The translations under genes were made by a program, and so were the position numbers. Under the pieces are notes generated by a model. The model worked only from the letters and a program-made list of their open reading frames with translations, was not told the DNA's origin and did no database searches. A stretch of 64,000 nt of DNA, taken from NCBI GenBank assembly GCA_910587045.1, contig CAJULG010000004.1, positions 1 to 64,000 of the forward strand, written 5' to 3'. Origin of the DNA: an uncultured Lachnospiraceae bacterium. Its GTDB lineage: Bacteria > Bacillota > Clostridia > Lachnospirales > Lachnospiraceae. Positions 34,801 to 43,384 of this stretch are shown here, piece by piece (the first letter of the stretch is position 1; each line of letters starts with the position of its first letter).

Positions 34801-36769
34801 GGGGGCAAATACGGATCCGGAGAATATCACCGGTAATCTGCGGCCATTTTTCGAGGCATATACGGATGCAGACGGGAATCTGAACTGGGTATATCAGGCA
34901 GGTGAGAAGCATGGATACGGAATTGTTCCGGTTGCCATGGATGGCTGGTATGATACAGAGCAGTGGCGGTTGTTCCGCTCGAGCAACATGAATGTGATCA
35001 CGCATGAGAATCTGCTGGTCAGCCGACAGACGGAGCATAAGGCAGTTAGCATTACAAGCTGGCTGTCCAGCGAAGCCATGGGAAAATATGCAGAACGCTA
35101 TCCGGAGCAGGAAGCGTTTCAGAAGCTTGTGAATCAGCCAGTAACAGTAGAGCTGATCGTAACCGGAACCAATCCGACTTCCGATAAACCGGTGCAAAGT
35201 CAGGTAAATGTAAGTTTTACCCTGCGGGATACTGAACGTGACTGGCTGAATGTCCGCGTAGCGGATTTGCCGGAGGGAACCACGGTTGCGGAAGTATTTG
35301 CCAGTGTCTTAAAGGCAAACGGATACACTTATCAGGGAAGCGGCTATATCCGTTCGATTACCTGTCCGGACGGTACTACCCTGGCAGAACTAGACCACGG
35401 GCCGAATTCCGGCTGGAAGTACAGGCTGAACGGCATCAGTCCGTCCAGGATGATGACCCAGCAGGTTCTGGCAGACGGCGATCATATTCTATTCTATTAT
35501 ACGGACGATTATACGAAGGATAAGGATGAAGGTACCGAAGGTGGAAGGTCGCCGGTAGCGGATATGCCGAGGATCGACGGAGATGATATTTATCAGGTTG
35601 TAGGAGACCGTATCGCGGCAGAGGAGACCTTCCTGTACGGTGCGGAATGGAGAGTGCTTGGCCTTGCCAGAAGCGGCAGGGAGGTACCGGCAGGCTGGTA
35701 TGAGAATGTGGTACAGTATGTAAGGGATAACATCGATACGCAGGGCAGGCTTGATCCGGTAAAATCAACCGAGAATTCCCGTCTGATCCTGTCCTTAACG
35801 GCAGCAGGCTATGACGTAACCAACGTAGGCGGTTATAATCTGCTGAACGGCTTGTCCGATCTGAATTATATAAAGAAGCAGGGCGTAAATGGCCCGATCT
35901 GGGCATTGATCGCACTCGACAGTAGTCGTTATGAGATTCCGGCAGTCGGGAACGACGGGGTACAGACAACCCGCGAAGCTTTGATCCAGGCGATCCTGGA
36001 TGCCGGTATCCTCGATGACAGCTGGATCACAGATGACAGTGACAGTGCGGAGGAGCCTGTAGCTGCTCTGACGGCGGCCCGGATGATACACAGAAGGAAT
36101 ACACGGGTCTCCATTCCGGATCCGGAGACCATCGCCATGGCGATCCAGGCATTAGCGCCATACTACAATGAAAATGAGGCAGTGCAGGCAGCAGTTGATA
36201 AAGGAGTCCGCTGTCTGTCCGCATTACAGCAGGAGGACGGGAGCTACGCAGGAGAATATGGCGCCAGTGCAGAGTGTAACGCACAGGTGATCGTGGCACT
36301 GACAGCCCTGGGGATTCATCCGCATACGGATGTCCGCTTTGTGAAAAACGGGCGCAGTGTCGTAGATGCACTGTCCGCCTACTATGTGAGCGGTACCGGC
36401 TTCCGGCACGAAGCAGGAGAGGGTGCAGATTATATGGCAACGGAGCAGGGATATTATGCGCTGGCTGCTTATAACCGTTTCCTGAACGGTCAGTCCTCTC
36501 TGTGGGATATGTCAGATGTAACACTGCAGAAGGCAGAGCCGGTCAACCCGGGCGGAACAGAACCGGCGCCGGAAACCGGAATGGATAATACAACAGAGCG
36601 GGGCAGTACAGAGGGTTCCGGTGCTGCGGCAACGTCCGGTGCAGGCAGGCAGGAAACACCGTCAACCGGTGATGAGGCTCCGATCGCCGGATACAGGGCA
36701 GCGAGTCTGCTCTCCATGCTGGCGCTTGCAGTGCTTCTTGCAGCGCAGGCAAGGCGCAGACAAAAGTAA
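31832..36769 (+). CDS. Giant surface protein: InlB B-repeats, DUF4430, alpha-toroid domain
   Basis: A 1645-residue exported protein. In order: signal peptide 1-25 (ending RVYAAP); a beta domain to about 155; about six InlB B-type (Flg_new) repeats to about 640, each with F-D-x-N-G-G and GW motifs such as FDANGGNG and GWYQGE; Ig-like modules to about 1130; a DUF4430 domain near 1145-1220 (GSGYIRSITCPDG ... NSGWKYRLNG); a terpene-cyclase-like alpha/alpha toroid near 1245-1580; a Thr/Ser/Gly linker; and a wall-sorting tail (TPSTGD, hydrophobic helix, RRRQK). DUF4430 plus toroid recalls transcobalamin and intrinsic factor. The B12 link is inference. AGGAGGAAGAC precedes the ATG. Confidence 0.75.
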   Translation: MKKKIIALLMTVILLLGFLPERVYAAPAVGDILASLPLTADPGTGTTAWKGMDGGILQSGNKAKPYSTSTLTLTFTSDTHFSFEYKVSCEEKYDKVTITHAGTTLVNGVSGEIDWTILELDVKSGDILTVAYKKDSSGDKGDDCVYLRNFSAGAPLVVTFHNDGEICTQNIYGGSGTLQANSFTRAGKVFAGWAAEPDGEVLYSDGTAIILESNLDLYAVWAEAYTVTFDNNGSQSVVSVAQGYAIGATNIPTPAAVTGYIFDGWYQGENRLSAETRINGDQVYTAKWQPVTYKIRFDANGGNGSMEALQAVYDETVTLPENAFTRTGYSFRGWATASYSSSPNYQPGGTVRNLKNVQDSEQVLYAIWGGDPVNVTVDLNYKGAETISRIGVVGENYNYIQEKGDKRFSSIADPKREGYNFKGWYDAPEGGKAITNQYKFTAEDAQKGVTLYARWAESITILFDANGGSCYTKEKKIDRGTAYGSLPGNSLSGKKFEGWFTKDGTQVENTTVFDKDTTLYARFRSYRVTVSFDANGGEGSMTPLICDSGVPTGLPGCTFVRDGYQFVQWTTIKNPSSWQSPKYYDDGAEYSWSSTYNDSTATLYAVWEKVAEPTPEGTLKEAANSLTGYFTPVYGKDTNANEAAQAVLDANGFGNVTIAVKEAVVYEQDGGTASIDADGTIHYYFNPGMSGRDGVYFETTFVLSYNGTSMETVWNTHMNWDKDKASQRLRDEMNRIEVPSVVESPEELTTLPHYLQKEGISQGDTSDSVFYNTWTNFNTWATITWTSTDSKVISVGRLPDYPPYKPYPVTVRQGTRDTKVTLTAHIVWNSGDNIEFYKVFTVTVKSSAGAVTLEEELQTKLDHALATVGLRDAMTGEQIDPEHVTGDIQFPTTRDIKVDGKYQPVTITSNDPSVIRTWDVNNAASAVVYRPLPGEDPAEVILTMRITDKATGTVVTHAIPVTVMPLTQEEIDAELALMEQVKVCYFDGIRGANTDPENITGNLRPFFEAYTDADGNLNWVYQAGEKHGYGIVPVAMDGWYDTEQWRLFRSSNMNVITHENLLVSRQTEHKAVSITSWLSSEAMGKYAERYPEQEAFQKLVNQPVTVELIVTGTNPTSDKPVQSQVNVSFTLRDTERDWLNVRVADLPEGTTVAEVFASVLKANGYTYQGSGYIRSITCPDGTTLAELDHGPNSGWKYRLNGISPSRMMTQQVLADGDHILFYYTDDYTKDKDEGTEGGRSPVADMPRIDGDDIYQVVGDRIAAEETFLYGAEWRVLGLARSGREVPAGWYENVVQYVRDNIDTQGRLDPVKSTENSRLILSLTAAGYDVTNVGGYNLLNGLSDLNYIKKQGVNGPIWALIALDSSRYEIPAVGNDGVQTTREALIQAILDAGILDDSWITDDSDSAEEPVAALTAARMIHRRNTRVSIPDPETIAMAIQALAPYYNENEAVQAAVDKGVRCLSALQQEDGSYAGEYGASAECNAQVIVALTALGIHPHTDVRFVKNGRSVVDALSAYYVSGTGFRHEAGEGADYMATEQGYYALAAYNRFLNGQSSLWDMSDVTLQKAEPVNPGGTEPAPETGMDNTTERGSTEGSGAAATSGAGRQETPSTGDEAPIAGYRAASLLSMLALAVLLAAQARRRQK

Positions 36770-36783
36770 ATGAATCGTATCTT

Positions 36784-36826
36784 ATGCTCCCTTCTGTACA
36801 GATCATACAGAGGGGAGCATATTTTA
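36784..36826 (+). terminator. Terminator of the giant surface protein gene
   Basis: ATGCTCCCTTCTGT at 36784-36797 pairs with ACAGAGGGGAGCAT at 36807-36820, followed by ATTTT. Confidence 0.85.
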
Positions 36827-36841
36827 TCTGTATCCGCCATT

Positions 36842-36905
36842 CGCAATAAGGTTACCCTATCCGCAATAAGCTTTTTGTTGACAATTAGCTTTTTTCTCTT
36901 ATAAT
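36842..36905 (+). promoter_or_regulatory. Promoter with upstream direct repeats
   Basis: TTGACA at 36878-36883 and TATAAT at 36900-36905 are 16 bp apart. Just upstream CGCAATAAG occurs twice, at 36842-36850 and 36862-36870, a 20-bp period, with the second copy ending seven bases before the -35 box. This is the placement of a LytTR- or OmpR-type activator site. The regulator is unknown. Confidence 0.65.
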
Positions 36906-36964
36906 TTTAAATAAGAATTAATATGGCGCAGTGTATACATACAGATAAAGGGAGGAGCGGGACT

Positions 36965-39900
36965 GTGTTACATAAAGTTAAAAGTGGATTTTGTGCCGGA
37001 CTTTGTTGCGGACTTGTTATATTTGCATCAATTCCACATACAGCATTTGCATTACCATTGACAGAACAGACAAAAGGTATCGGGGAAGTTCAGAACGAGA
37101 TATCTTATTTTTCCAATGCCAGAATGGAGGAGGTGCCACCTTCTCTGCTGGAGGAAGGGAATCCTTCTGTCGATCCGGAAAGAAGTCCCCGTGCCGGTGA
37201 AGTTATCTACCGAATATCCACTGGGAATGACTGGGATGAATTGCTTCGGAGCAACAGTGATCCTACAAGCTGGTTCGGTGGCAATGGATACTATAGGGGA
37301 ACGGAGAATGTCAGGATCGTTCTGGATAATGATATGGTAGTAAACCAGAATTCTATTTACCTTATAGAAGAGAATGTAACATTTACATTGGATCTGAACG
37401 GACATTCCCTGATGGTTCCGGGAGGAAAATTGTCTGTAAAGAGTGCAAAGGCGGATGGCACAGAGAGGATTGCCAATACCTTTATTCTGCGGAATGGAAC
37501 CATGGATGCAACCGGTATTGATACTGCCAATGCCATGGAGAGAATAGATATACAGCAGGTAGATTTTGTGAATATGAACGGGAACGCAGTATCATGTGAC
37601 AGGACTTCCGAAGGCTCTGTTTCGGACTGCACCTTCACCCATGCCGCGGGAAGTAACAATCATACTGCAATACATATTCCGAACTCCGGAGCGATACGGA
37701 TATCCAAGGTAGAGATCCGTGATTTTGGAAATGGTATTAACGGTGCATATATCAGCAGCGCAGGAGTTGAATTGAGCGATATTACTATTTCAGGTGCCAA
37801 TATTGGGCTTGAGTTGTCTTATTCCAGGGTAAAGGCTGTTAATGTTGCTCTGTCAGGCAATAAGGCTTCCGGGAGCCGGGGAGTGAATTGTATGGGTTTT
37901 ATGGGTGCCACGAGCAATCTGGGAGACTTTTTGAACGGCAACAAATCTGATTTAAGCCATGTTACGATTTCAGACTTTGACAGCGGGATTCTGATGCAGG
38001 GATCCGGAACCATTTCTCTGGATAACTGTGAGATTACCAATGTGAATCATGGATTGAACGCCAAAAGTGCCGTTGGTGCCGGTACTCCTGCATATTTTAA
38101 TGTACGGGACAGTATATTGAAAGCGAATGCTTCCATCACGGCAGGAGGATATTCCGGCGACTCTTATGGTATTTATGCATATGGTAACGGATTTTCTTGT
38201 GTGAATACCGAGGTGACCGGCTTTAAAGTGGGGGCATGTAGTCACTCAGGAAATTCTATTGTTGCAAATTGCACCTTTGACAATCTGGATTATAATATCA
38301 ATTCGTATTTCATTGATATCTACAATAGTGTGTTAAAAAATGCAAAGTACGGAATCATGAATGATGGTGCAACTTCTGTAATAGTAGATACAGAAGTGAT
38401 CGGGAAAAATACGCCAGGCAGTATTGGAATTCAGGAATCGGGCAATGGTATGAAACTATTTAGTTCAGATTCGTATCCTTCGGGTTCTGCCTTGGATTCA
38501 GTGATCTCTTGTGTGGAGTCCGCTTACCCGGACGCCCCTCATAATGACATGATCGTATCCGGTTATGATATCGGGTTGCAGTGTGATTCGAGTACACAGA
38601 TGGAAATTGCGGGCATTGAAGTGAAGAATTGTGGTACCGGACTGAAAGGTTATCGTTTTACGGGCTTAAGGAAGGATAATGTTCTTGATAATGATATTCA
38701 TGACTGCGACTATGGTATTGATTGTGAGAATCTGAATCTGGTAAATACGGATATGCATGTTTATAATTGCAAGGAGACAGGAGTGCAGATACATGAGCAA
38801 TTAACAGGTCCCCGTCTGCTGGAAATCTATAACTGTAAGGATGGTCTGATAACGGATGGAACGTTAGTGGTCAGTGTACATCTTCAAATACATGATAATA
38901 CCGGGAACGGACTGGCTTATGCTGGAAGCAGCACCTCTGCAACGATTAACTGCAGCATGGAGATATATGACAATGGCGGCTGGAATATCTGTGGAGACGA
39001 TGTTCCAATGCTTCATGTGGGTGTTTACACGAATAATGAATTTACGTGCCGGCTGGAAAACGGCGGACTTGGGAATATGAATATTAACCAGCAGAACAGC
39101 AGCGGAAGCAGGTATATGCTGACTGCGACACATCTGAAATCAGATGGGGGAGTATATTATGTGTATCCGGGCAAAGAAGTCTGTATTTTCCCACAGACAG
39201 ATCCTGCATGGACAGATGCCACGGACTGGCTGGAGGGCTGTATGGTCTTTGATACAGAAAACTATATCAATGGAGCAGTTGCCGCCTATGCTAAGGAAGA
39301 TAATATCCGTACCGTATCAGATCAACGGGACGATACATGGAATTTTGTACGGACTCACTTTTTTGCGGCAAAGGAGGGCTGGGTAATTCAGTATGATAAA
39401 AATGCTCCTGCTAATATGTCTACATATCCTCTGGTATTTGCAGAGGGCTGTAACGTCACTTATGATTATGAAACCAATGGCGGGACAGGCATGTCAGAGA
39501 CTTATTCTAAGGTAGCTTATCTGAATGGGGATGCAGTGGACTTAAGTCTGACTGCAAGCCGGCCGGGGTACGAGTTTGTCGGCTGGAATACCGATCCGGA
39601 TGCTCATGAGGCATTATCTGCATTGACCGTACAGAGAAAGGATATTACCTTGTACGCCATTTATCGAAAGGCAGTGACATTTACCTATCATACCTATGAT
39701 CCGGCATTGGATTATAGCCAGGCAGGATATGTGTTTAATAAAGAAACGGTTCCATATGCCGATCAGGCGGGCAGTCAGGCGGTTAACGTTCTTTCTTATG
39801 CCGACCGGGTTCCGGACAGCCTTTACATATATGCAGGATACAGTTATGATGGCATGGATACAACGACTCTGTTCCGGGATGGTGTGATCTCATCTGCGGA

Positions 39901-40615
39901 GAAGACAGATATCTACTGTGTCTATACCATGAACGGGGAGCTGCAGTATCTGGGACCAGATGGTACTCCGAATGACCGGCAGGAGATAGCAGGGTTTTAT
40001 ACAATTTTGAATACATTGCCGTATCGATTCTCTTATGTGCTGAAATCCTTCCAGTCTGAGAAGGGATATGTGTTTGTCGGCTGGCGGGCTGCGGACGGCA
40101 GGATTTACGCTCCGGGCAGTATCTATGATACAACGCAGACATCCGCAGAGCTTCAGGCGGAGGTGAATCCGATTATGGTATCTGCATTGACGGTTTCACC
40201 AAAGCAATCTACCATAGGCATAGGAGATACCCTGCAGATGGCGGTCAGCATCCAGCCGGAGGATGCATTAAATCCGACGGTTACATGGACCACTTCGGAT
40301 GCATCCATTGCTACCATAGATGGAAACGGCCTGGTGACTGCACATGCAGAAGGCACCGTTACGATAACAGCTTCTGCTAATGATGACAGCGGATGTTCCG
40401 ATACGGCATCCGTCGTAGTTGTAAAGGAACAGAACGCTACAACGTCTGCCAATGATGGCAGCGGGTCTTCGGATACGGCATCAGCCGAAGCTTCTGCTAC
40501 GCCAAAGACGGGAGATACTGCTCCGGTATTGCCGGCTCTGCTGTTAGGTTGTCTGACTCTGTTAGCGGCCGGTTATGGATGTCTGGGAATAAAGAAAAGA
40601 TATGGGCAAAAATAA
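36965..40615 (+). CDS. Wall-anchored surface protein: beta-helix, Flg_new and Big_2 domains
   Basis: A 1216-residue exported protein. After a signal peptide (KSGFCAGLCCGLVIFASIP ... TAFA) comes a right-handed parallel beta-helix of about 600 residues, with repeats such as DISGANIGLELSYSRV-like NIGLELSYSRV and LDNCEITNVNHG. Then come Flg_new repeats (NGGTGMSETYSK, GYEFVGWNTD), a Big_2 domain near 1090-1165 (TIGIGDTLQMAVSIQPED), and a sorting tail with ATPKTGDTAP, a hydrophobic helix and KKRYGQK. The chosen start is the GTG after GGGAGGAG; the ATG at 36923 would leave only a 12-base leader and no ribosome site. Adhesion or glycan binding is plausible, not shown. Confidence 0.72.
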   Translation: MLHKVKSGFCAGLCCGLVIFASIPHTAFALPLTEQTKGIGEVQNEISYFSNARMEEVPPSLLEEGNPSVDPERSPRAGEVIYRISTGNDWDELLRSNSDPTSWFGGNGYYRGTENVRIVLDNDMVVNQNSIYLIEENVTFTLDLNGHSLMVPGGKLSVKSAKADGTERIANTFILRNGTMDATGIDTANAMERIDIQQVDFVNMNGNAVSCDRTSEGSVSDCTFTHAAGSNNHTAIHIPNSGAIRISKVEIRDFGNGINGAYISSAGVELSDITISGANIGLELSYSRVKAVNVALSGNKASGSRGVNCMGFMGATSNLGDFLNGNKSDLSHVTISDFDSGILMQGSGTISLDNCEITNVNHGLNAKSAVGAGTPAYFNVRDSILKANASITAGGYSGDSYGIYAYGNGFSCVNTEVTGFKVGACSHSGNSIVANCTFDNLDYNINSYFIDIYNSVLKNAKYGIMNDGATSVIVDTEVIGKNTPGSIGIQESGNGMKLFSSDSYPSGSALDSVISCVESAYPDAPHNDMIVSGYDIGLQCDSSTQMEIAGIEVKNCGTGLKGYRFTGLRKDNVLDNDIHDCDYGIDCENLNLVNTDMHVYNCKETGVQIHEQLTGPRLLEIYNCKDGLITDGTLVVSVHLQIHDNTGNGLAYAGSSTSATINCSMEIYDNGGWNICGDDVPMLHVGVYTNNEFTCRLENGGLGNMNINQQNSSGSRYMLTATHLKSDGGVYYVYPGKEVCIFPQTDPAWTDATDWLEGCMVFDTENYINGAVAAYAKEDNIRTVSDQRDDTWNFVRTHFFAAKEGWVIQYDKNAPANMSTYPLVFAEGCNVTYDYETNGGTGMSETYSKVAYLNGDAVDLSLTASRPGYEFVGWNTDPDAHEALSALTVQRKDITLYAIYRKAVTFTYHTYDPALDYSQAGYVFNKETVPYADQAGSQAVNVLSYADRVPDSLYIYAGYSYDGMDTTTLFRDGVISSAEKTDIYCVYTMNGELQYLGPDGTPNDRQEIAGFYTILNTLPYRFSYVLKSFQSEKGYVFVGWRAADGRIYAPGSIYDTTQTSAELQAEVNPIMVSALTVSPKQSTIGIGDTLQMAVSIQPEDALNPTVTWTTSDASIATIDGNGLVTAHAEGTVTITASANDDSGCSDTASVVVVKEQNATTSANDGSGSSDTASAEASATPKTGDTAPVLPALLLGCLTLLAAGYGCLGIKKRYGQK

Positions 40616-40670
40616 CCGGATATAGAATATGGAGAATGTTTTTTAAATATTAAGAAAGGAGTATGGGAAC

Positions 40671-41471
40671 ATGGGGTTTTTAACAGGTAAGACAGTCATT
40701 ATTACAGGAGGGGGACGAGCAGTCTTAAGTGACGGAAGATGCGGTTCTATCGGGTACGGAATTGCAACTGCCTATGCCAAGGAAGGGGCCAATATCGTCA
40801 TTACCGGACGGAATGTGAAGAAGCTGGAGGATGCGAAAGAGGAACTGGAACGGTTGTACGGGGTTCAGGTGCTTCCAATCCAGGCGGATGTTTCGGCTGA
40901 CGCTGATAATGAGGCTGTGGTAGCAAATGTAGTAAAGCAGACTGTAGATACCTTCGGCGGAATCGATGTTCTGATCAATAATGCCCAGGCATCCGCCTCC
41001 GGCGTAACACTGGCAGAGCATACCACGGAGCAGTTCAATCTTGCTATGTATTCCGGCCTGTATGCAGCATTTTATTATATGAAGGCATGCTATCCGTATC
41101 TGGCAAAGAGCAAGGGCTCTGTGATCAATTTTGCTTCCGGCGCCGGACTGTTTGGTAACTTTGGCCAGTGTGCCTATGCCGCGGCCAAAGAAGGGATCCG
41201 CGGCCTGACCCGCGTAGCGGCTACCGAGTGGAGCAAGGACGGTATTAATGTCAATATTGTCTGCCCGCTTGCCTGGACTGCACAGCTGGAGCAGTTCCAG
41301 AATGCATATCCGGATGCGTTTGAACAGAATGTGCACACACCGCCAATGGGACATTTCGGTGATGCAGAACTGGAGATCGGTCGTGTCTGCGTACAACTGG
41401 CTTCTCCGGATTTCAAATATATGACGGGTGAGACTCTTACCTTAGAGGGCGGTCTGGGACAGCGTCCATAA
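40671..41471 (+). CDS. SDR-family oxidoreductase (long glycine-motif form)
   Basis: A 266-residue NAD(P)-dependent dehydrogenase. The cofactor motif is stretched: TGGGRAVLSDGRCGSIGYG, with about ten residues inserted in the usual TGxxxGxG. The catalytic YAAAKEG (Tyr and Lys) lies near 168, the NNA motif (LINNAQASAS) near 104. The ending YMTGETLTLEGG is standard. AAAGGAG precedes the ATG. It lies just before a second SDR gene; the pair may handle the same class of alcohol or ketone. Substrate unknown. Confidence 0.82.
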   Translation: MGFLTGKTVIITGGGRAVLSDGRCGSIGYGIATAYAKEGANIVITGRNVKKLEDAKEELERLYGVQVLPIQADVSADADNEAVVANVVKQTVDTFGGIDVLINNAQASASGVTLAEHTTEQFNLAMYSGLYAAFYYMKACYPYLAKSKGSVINFASGAGLFGNFGQCAYAAAKEGIRGLTRVAATEWSKDGINVNIVCPLAWTAQLEQFQNAYPDAFEQNVHTPPMGHFGDAELEIGRVCVQLASPDFKYMTGETLTLEGGLGQRP

Positions 41472-41588
41472 TGAACCGGCAGGGGTGGTTCCGGCTGGAA
41501 TGCCCGACAACGACAGGAATACAGGAACGTGAGTCAGGCAATATTATCAGAAGAATAATATAATAATCATAGAAGGGTGGTTCATGCT

Positions 41589-42332
41589 ATGTTAAAGGGA
41601 AAGGTAGCGATCGTAACAGGAGGAACCAGAGGAATCGGATTCTCTATTGTGAAAAAATATCTGGAAAACGGAGCAAAGGTAGTGCTGTGGGGGTCCCGTC
41701 AGGAAACGGTAGATACAGCCCTGGCAAAGCTGAAGGAGGAAAACAGCACCTGGGAGGTTACCGGCATGGCACCACAGTTAACGGATGCGAAGGCGGTAGC
41801 AGATGCAGTGGAGGCAGTAAAGGCACAGTACGGCAGAATTGATATTCTGGTCAATAATGCAGGAATATCCCAGAGTACGCCATTATATCAGTACACGCCG
41901 GAGGAATTCGACAAGGTCATTGATCTGAATGTGAAGGCATTGTTCTATGCGATCCTGCCTGCCGCTAAGATTATGAAGGAGCAGGGCGGCGGCTGCATTC
42001 TGAATACCAGCTCTATGGTCAGCATCAGCGGCCAGCCGGCAGGTGTCGGCTATCCGACCAGTAAGTTTGCAGTAAACGGTATGACCATTTCTCTTGCCCG
42101 GGAACTGGCAAAGGACAATATCCGGGTAAATGCAGTAGCGCCGGGTGTGACCAAAACCGATATGGTGGCAGCACTGCCGGAGCAGACTGTAGCGGCAATA
42201 TCGGCAAAGATTCCGCTTGGAAGACCGGGAGAGCCGGAGGATGTTGCCAACGCATTTGTCTATCTGGCAAGTGATATGGCATCGTATGTTACCGGCGAGA
42301 TCTTATCCGTTGACGGAGCGGCAAGGGCATAG
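41589..42332 (+). CDS. SDR-family oxidoreductase (FabG/HSDH-like)
   Basis: A 247-residue classical SDR: GKVAIVTGGTRGIGFS, NNAGISQS near 85, catalytic Ser in TSSMVSISG, and YPTSKFA (Tyr-x3-Lys) near 152. The ending YVTGEILSVDGA is standard. It resembles both FabG and gut hydroxysteroid dehydrogenases; the motifs do not tell them apart. ATG at 41589 follows AAGGGTGG; the GTG at 41577 is part of that site. It sits between another SDR and a membrane protein and ends three bases before the latter. Confidence 0.82.
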   Translation: MLKGKVAIVTGGTRGIGFSIVKKYLENGAKVVLWGSRQETVDTALAKLKEENSTWEVTGMAPQLTDAKAVADAVEAVKAQYGRIDILVNNAGISQSTPLYQYTPEEFDKVIDLNVKALFYAILPAAKIMKEQGGGCILNTSSMVSISGQPAGVGYPTSKFAVNGMTISLARELAKDNIRVNAVAPGVTKTDMVAALPEQTVAAISAKIPLGRPGEPEDVANAFVYLASDMASYVTGEILSVDGAARA

Positions 42333-42335
42333 CAG

Positions 42336-42998
42336 ATGTTAAAGCTGAATGATAAGGATGAAGCAGAATTATATAAGGATTGGAATGGCAGCTTCTATGG
42401 CAGGAGTGATTATGTGGATCCGGAGGGGGAGCAGATGGACTGTCTGCTGACCCTGGAGGAACGGATCCGCATGTATCCTGCCAGTGTGGAGAGATGGCAG
42501 GAGAAGCTGACCGAATCCAGCCGGATATTGGAGACTGCAGAAAAAAAGATGAGGATCTACTATGGCACTGCCGGCGGGCTGGTTTTACTTACCCTCATTT
42601 TTATGATGATCGTGGTAGGGCTGGAGATGGGTTCCACTGTGGTAATGTTAACAACAGGCTTGATCCTTCTGGTCATGACAGGGGTGTTCATCCTTATTTT
42701 TCTCGGAATTAATGTGACCTGCTTCTATGGTGTACACAGTGAGTGGAAGGTATTTCGAAAGTATATAGAAAAATACCAGGTGCATACTCTGAAATCAAAA
42801 AACGCAGCACTGGTAAACGGAATCCGCTTTATGGAAGAGGAGTGCCGGCGGGCGGAGGCTTACAGGGATCGTCTGAAAAAGGGGGAGCTGCTTGCAGAAG
42901 AGGAATACCGATGGGCATTGAGCAGGATGGAAGTGCCGGAATTGCCGATCCATACGGAGAATCTTGCAGAAAATATTGGAAAAAAGGATCGGTGGTAA
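42336..42998 (+). CDS. Two-helix membrane protein of unknown function
   Basis: A 220-residue protein. Two adjacent membrane helices (GLVLLTLIFMMIVVGLEM and GLILLVMTGVFILIFLGI) at about 80-125 are flanked by charged helical regions, the second of which (about 140-200) is coiled-coil-like. The ATG lies three bases after the SDR stop, without a clear separate ribosome site, so it is probably translated by coupling. No family is recognised. Confidence 0.6.
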   Translation: MLKLNDKDEAELYKDWNGSFYGRSDYVDPEGEQMDCLLTLEERIRMYPASVERWQEKLTESSRILETAEKKMRIYYGTAGGLVLLTLIFMMIVVGLEMGSTVVMLTTGLILLVMTGVFILIFLGINVTCFYGVHSEWKVFRKYIEKYQVHTLKSKNAALVNGIRFMEEECRRAEAYRDRLKKGELLAEEEYRWALSRMEVPELPIHTENLAENIGKKDRW

Positions 42999-43048
42999 CA
43001 GCATCGTAATAAAAAGTGCGAGACCCGATAAAATTTCTGATCGTTTTC

Positions 43049-43077
43049 TTGACATGTTAAATTCCGGCGGTTATACT
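43049..43077 (+). promoter_or_regulatory. metG promoter
   Basis: TTGACA at 43049-43054 and TATACT at 43072-43077 are 17 bp apart, directly upstream of the T-box leader. Confidence 0.85.
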
Positions 43078-43134
43078 ACGATTATAGGTAATTGTATAAG
43101 TAAACTAAACGCGAAGAAGAGAAGAGTACATAAG

Positions 43135-43368
43135 GACGACATTAACAGAGAATCTGGAGTGCTGAGAACAGAGAATGAAGGTCTTATGGAAGATGGTCTC
43201 GGAGCGTTGGGCGTGAGCGATTCGTAAGCGTCTGATGGCAGCACCCATTATCGTGCAGAGCTGTAGCTGCAGCTCCTGAGTCTGTCACCGTGAGGTGCCG
43301 GAGAATTAAAGTGGTACCACGAGATCATGCTCGTCTTTAAGAGGTTTCTTAAAGGCGGGCTTTTGTTT
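43135..43368 (+). promoter_or_regulatory. T-box riboswitch controlling metG (specifier ATG)
   Basis: Stem I opens with GTGCTGAGAA near 43158 and closes with CAGCAC at 43239-43244. The specifier ATG (43235-43237) followed by a purine sits just before that closing strand, giving Met. The T-box core GTGGTACCACG lies at 43311-43321. The competing terminator GCTCGTCTTTAAGA (43329-43342) pairs with TCTTAAAGGCGGGC (43347-43360) and is followed by TTTTGTTTT. Uncharged tRNA-Met should favour the antiterminator and turn metG on. Confidence 0.92.
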
Positions 43369-43384
43369 TAAAAGGAGAAGAAAA

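Noticed and set aside
34625..35197. Minus-strand frame inside the giant surface protein gene
   Set aside because: A shadow of a long GC-rich gene. There is no ribosome site or protein family pattern, and the plus-strand domains are clear.
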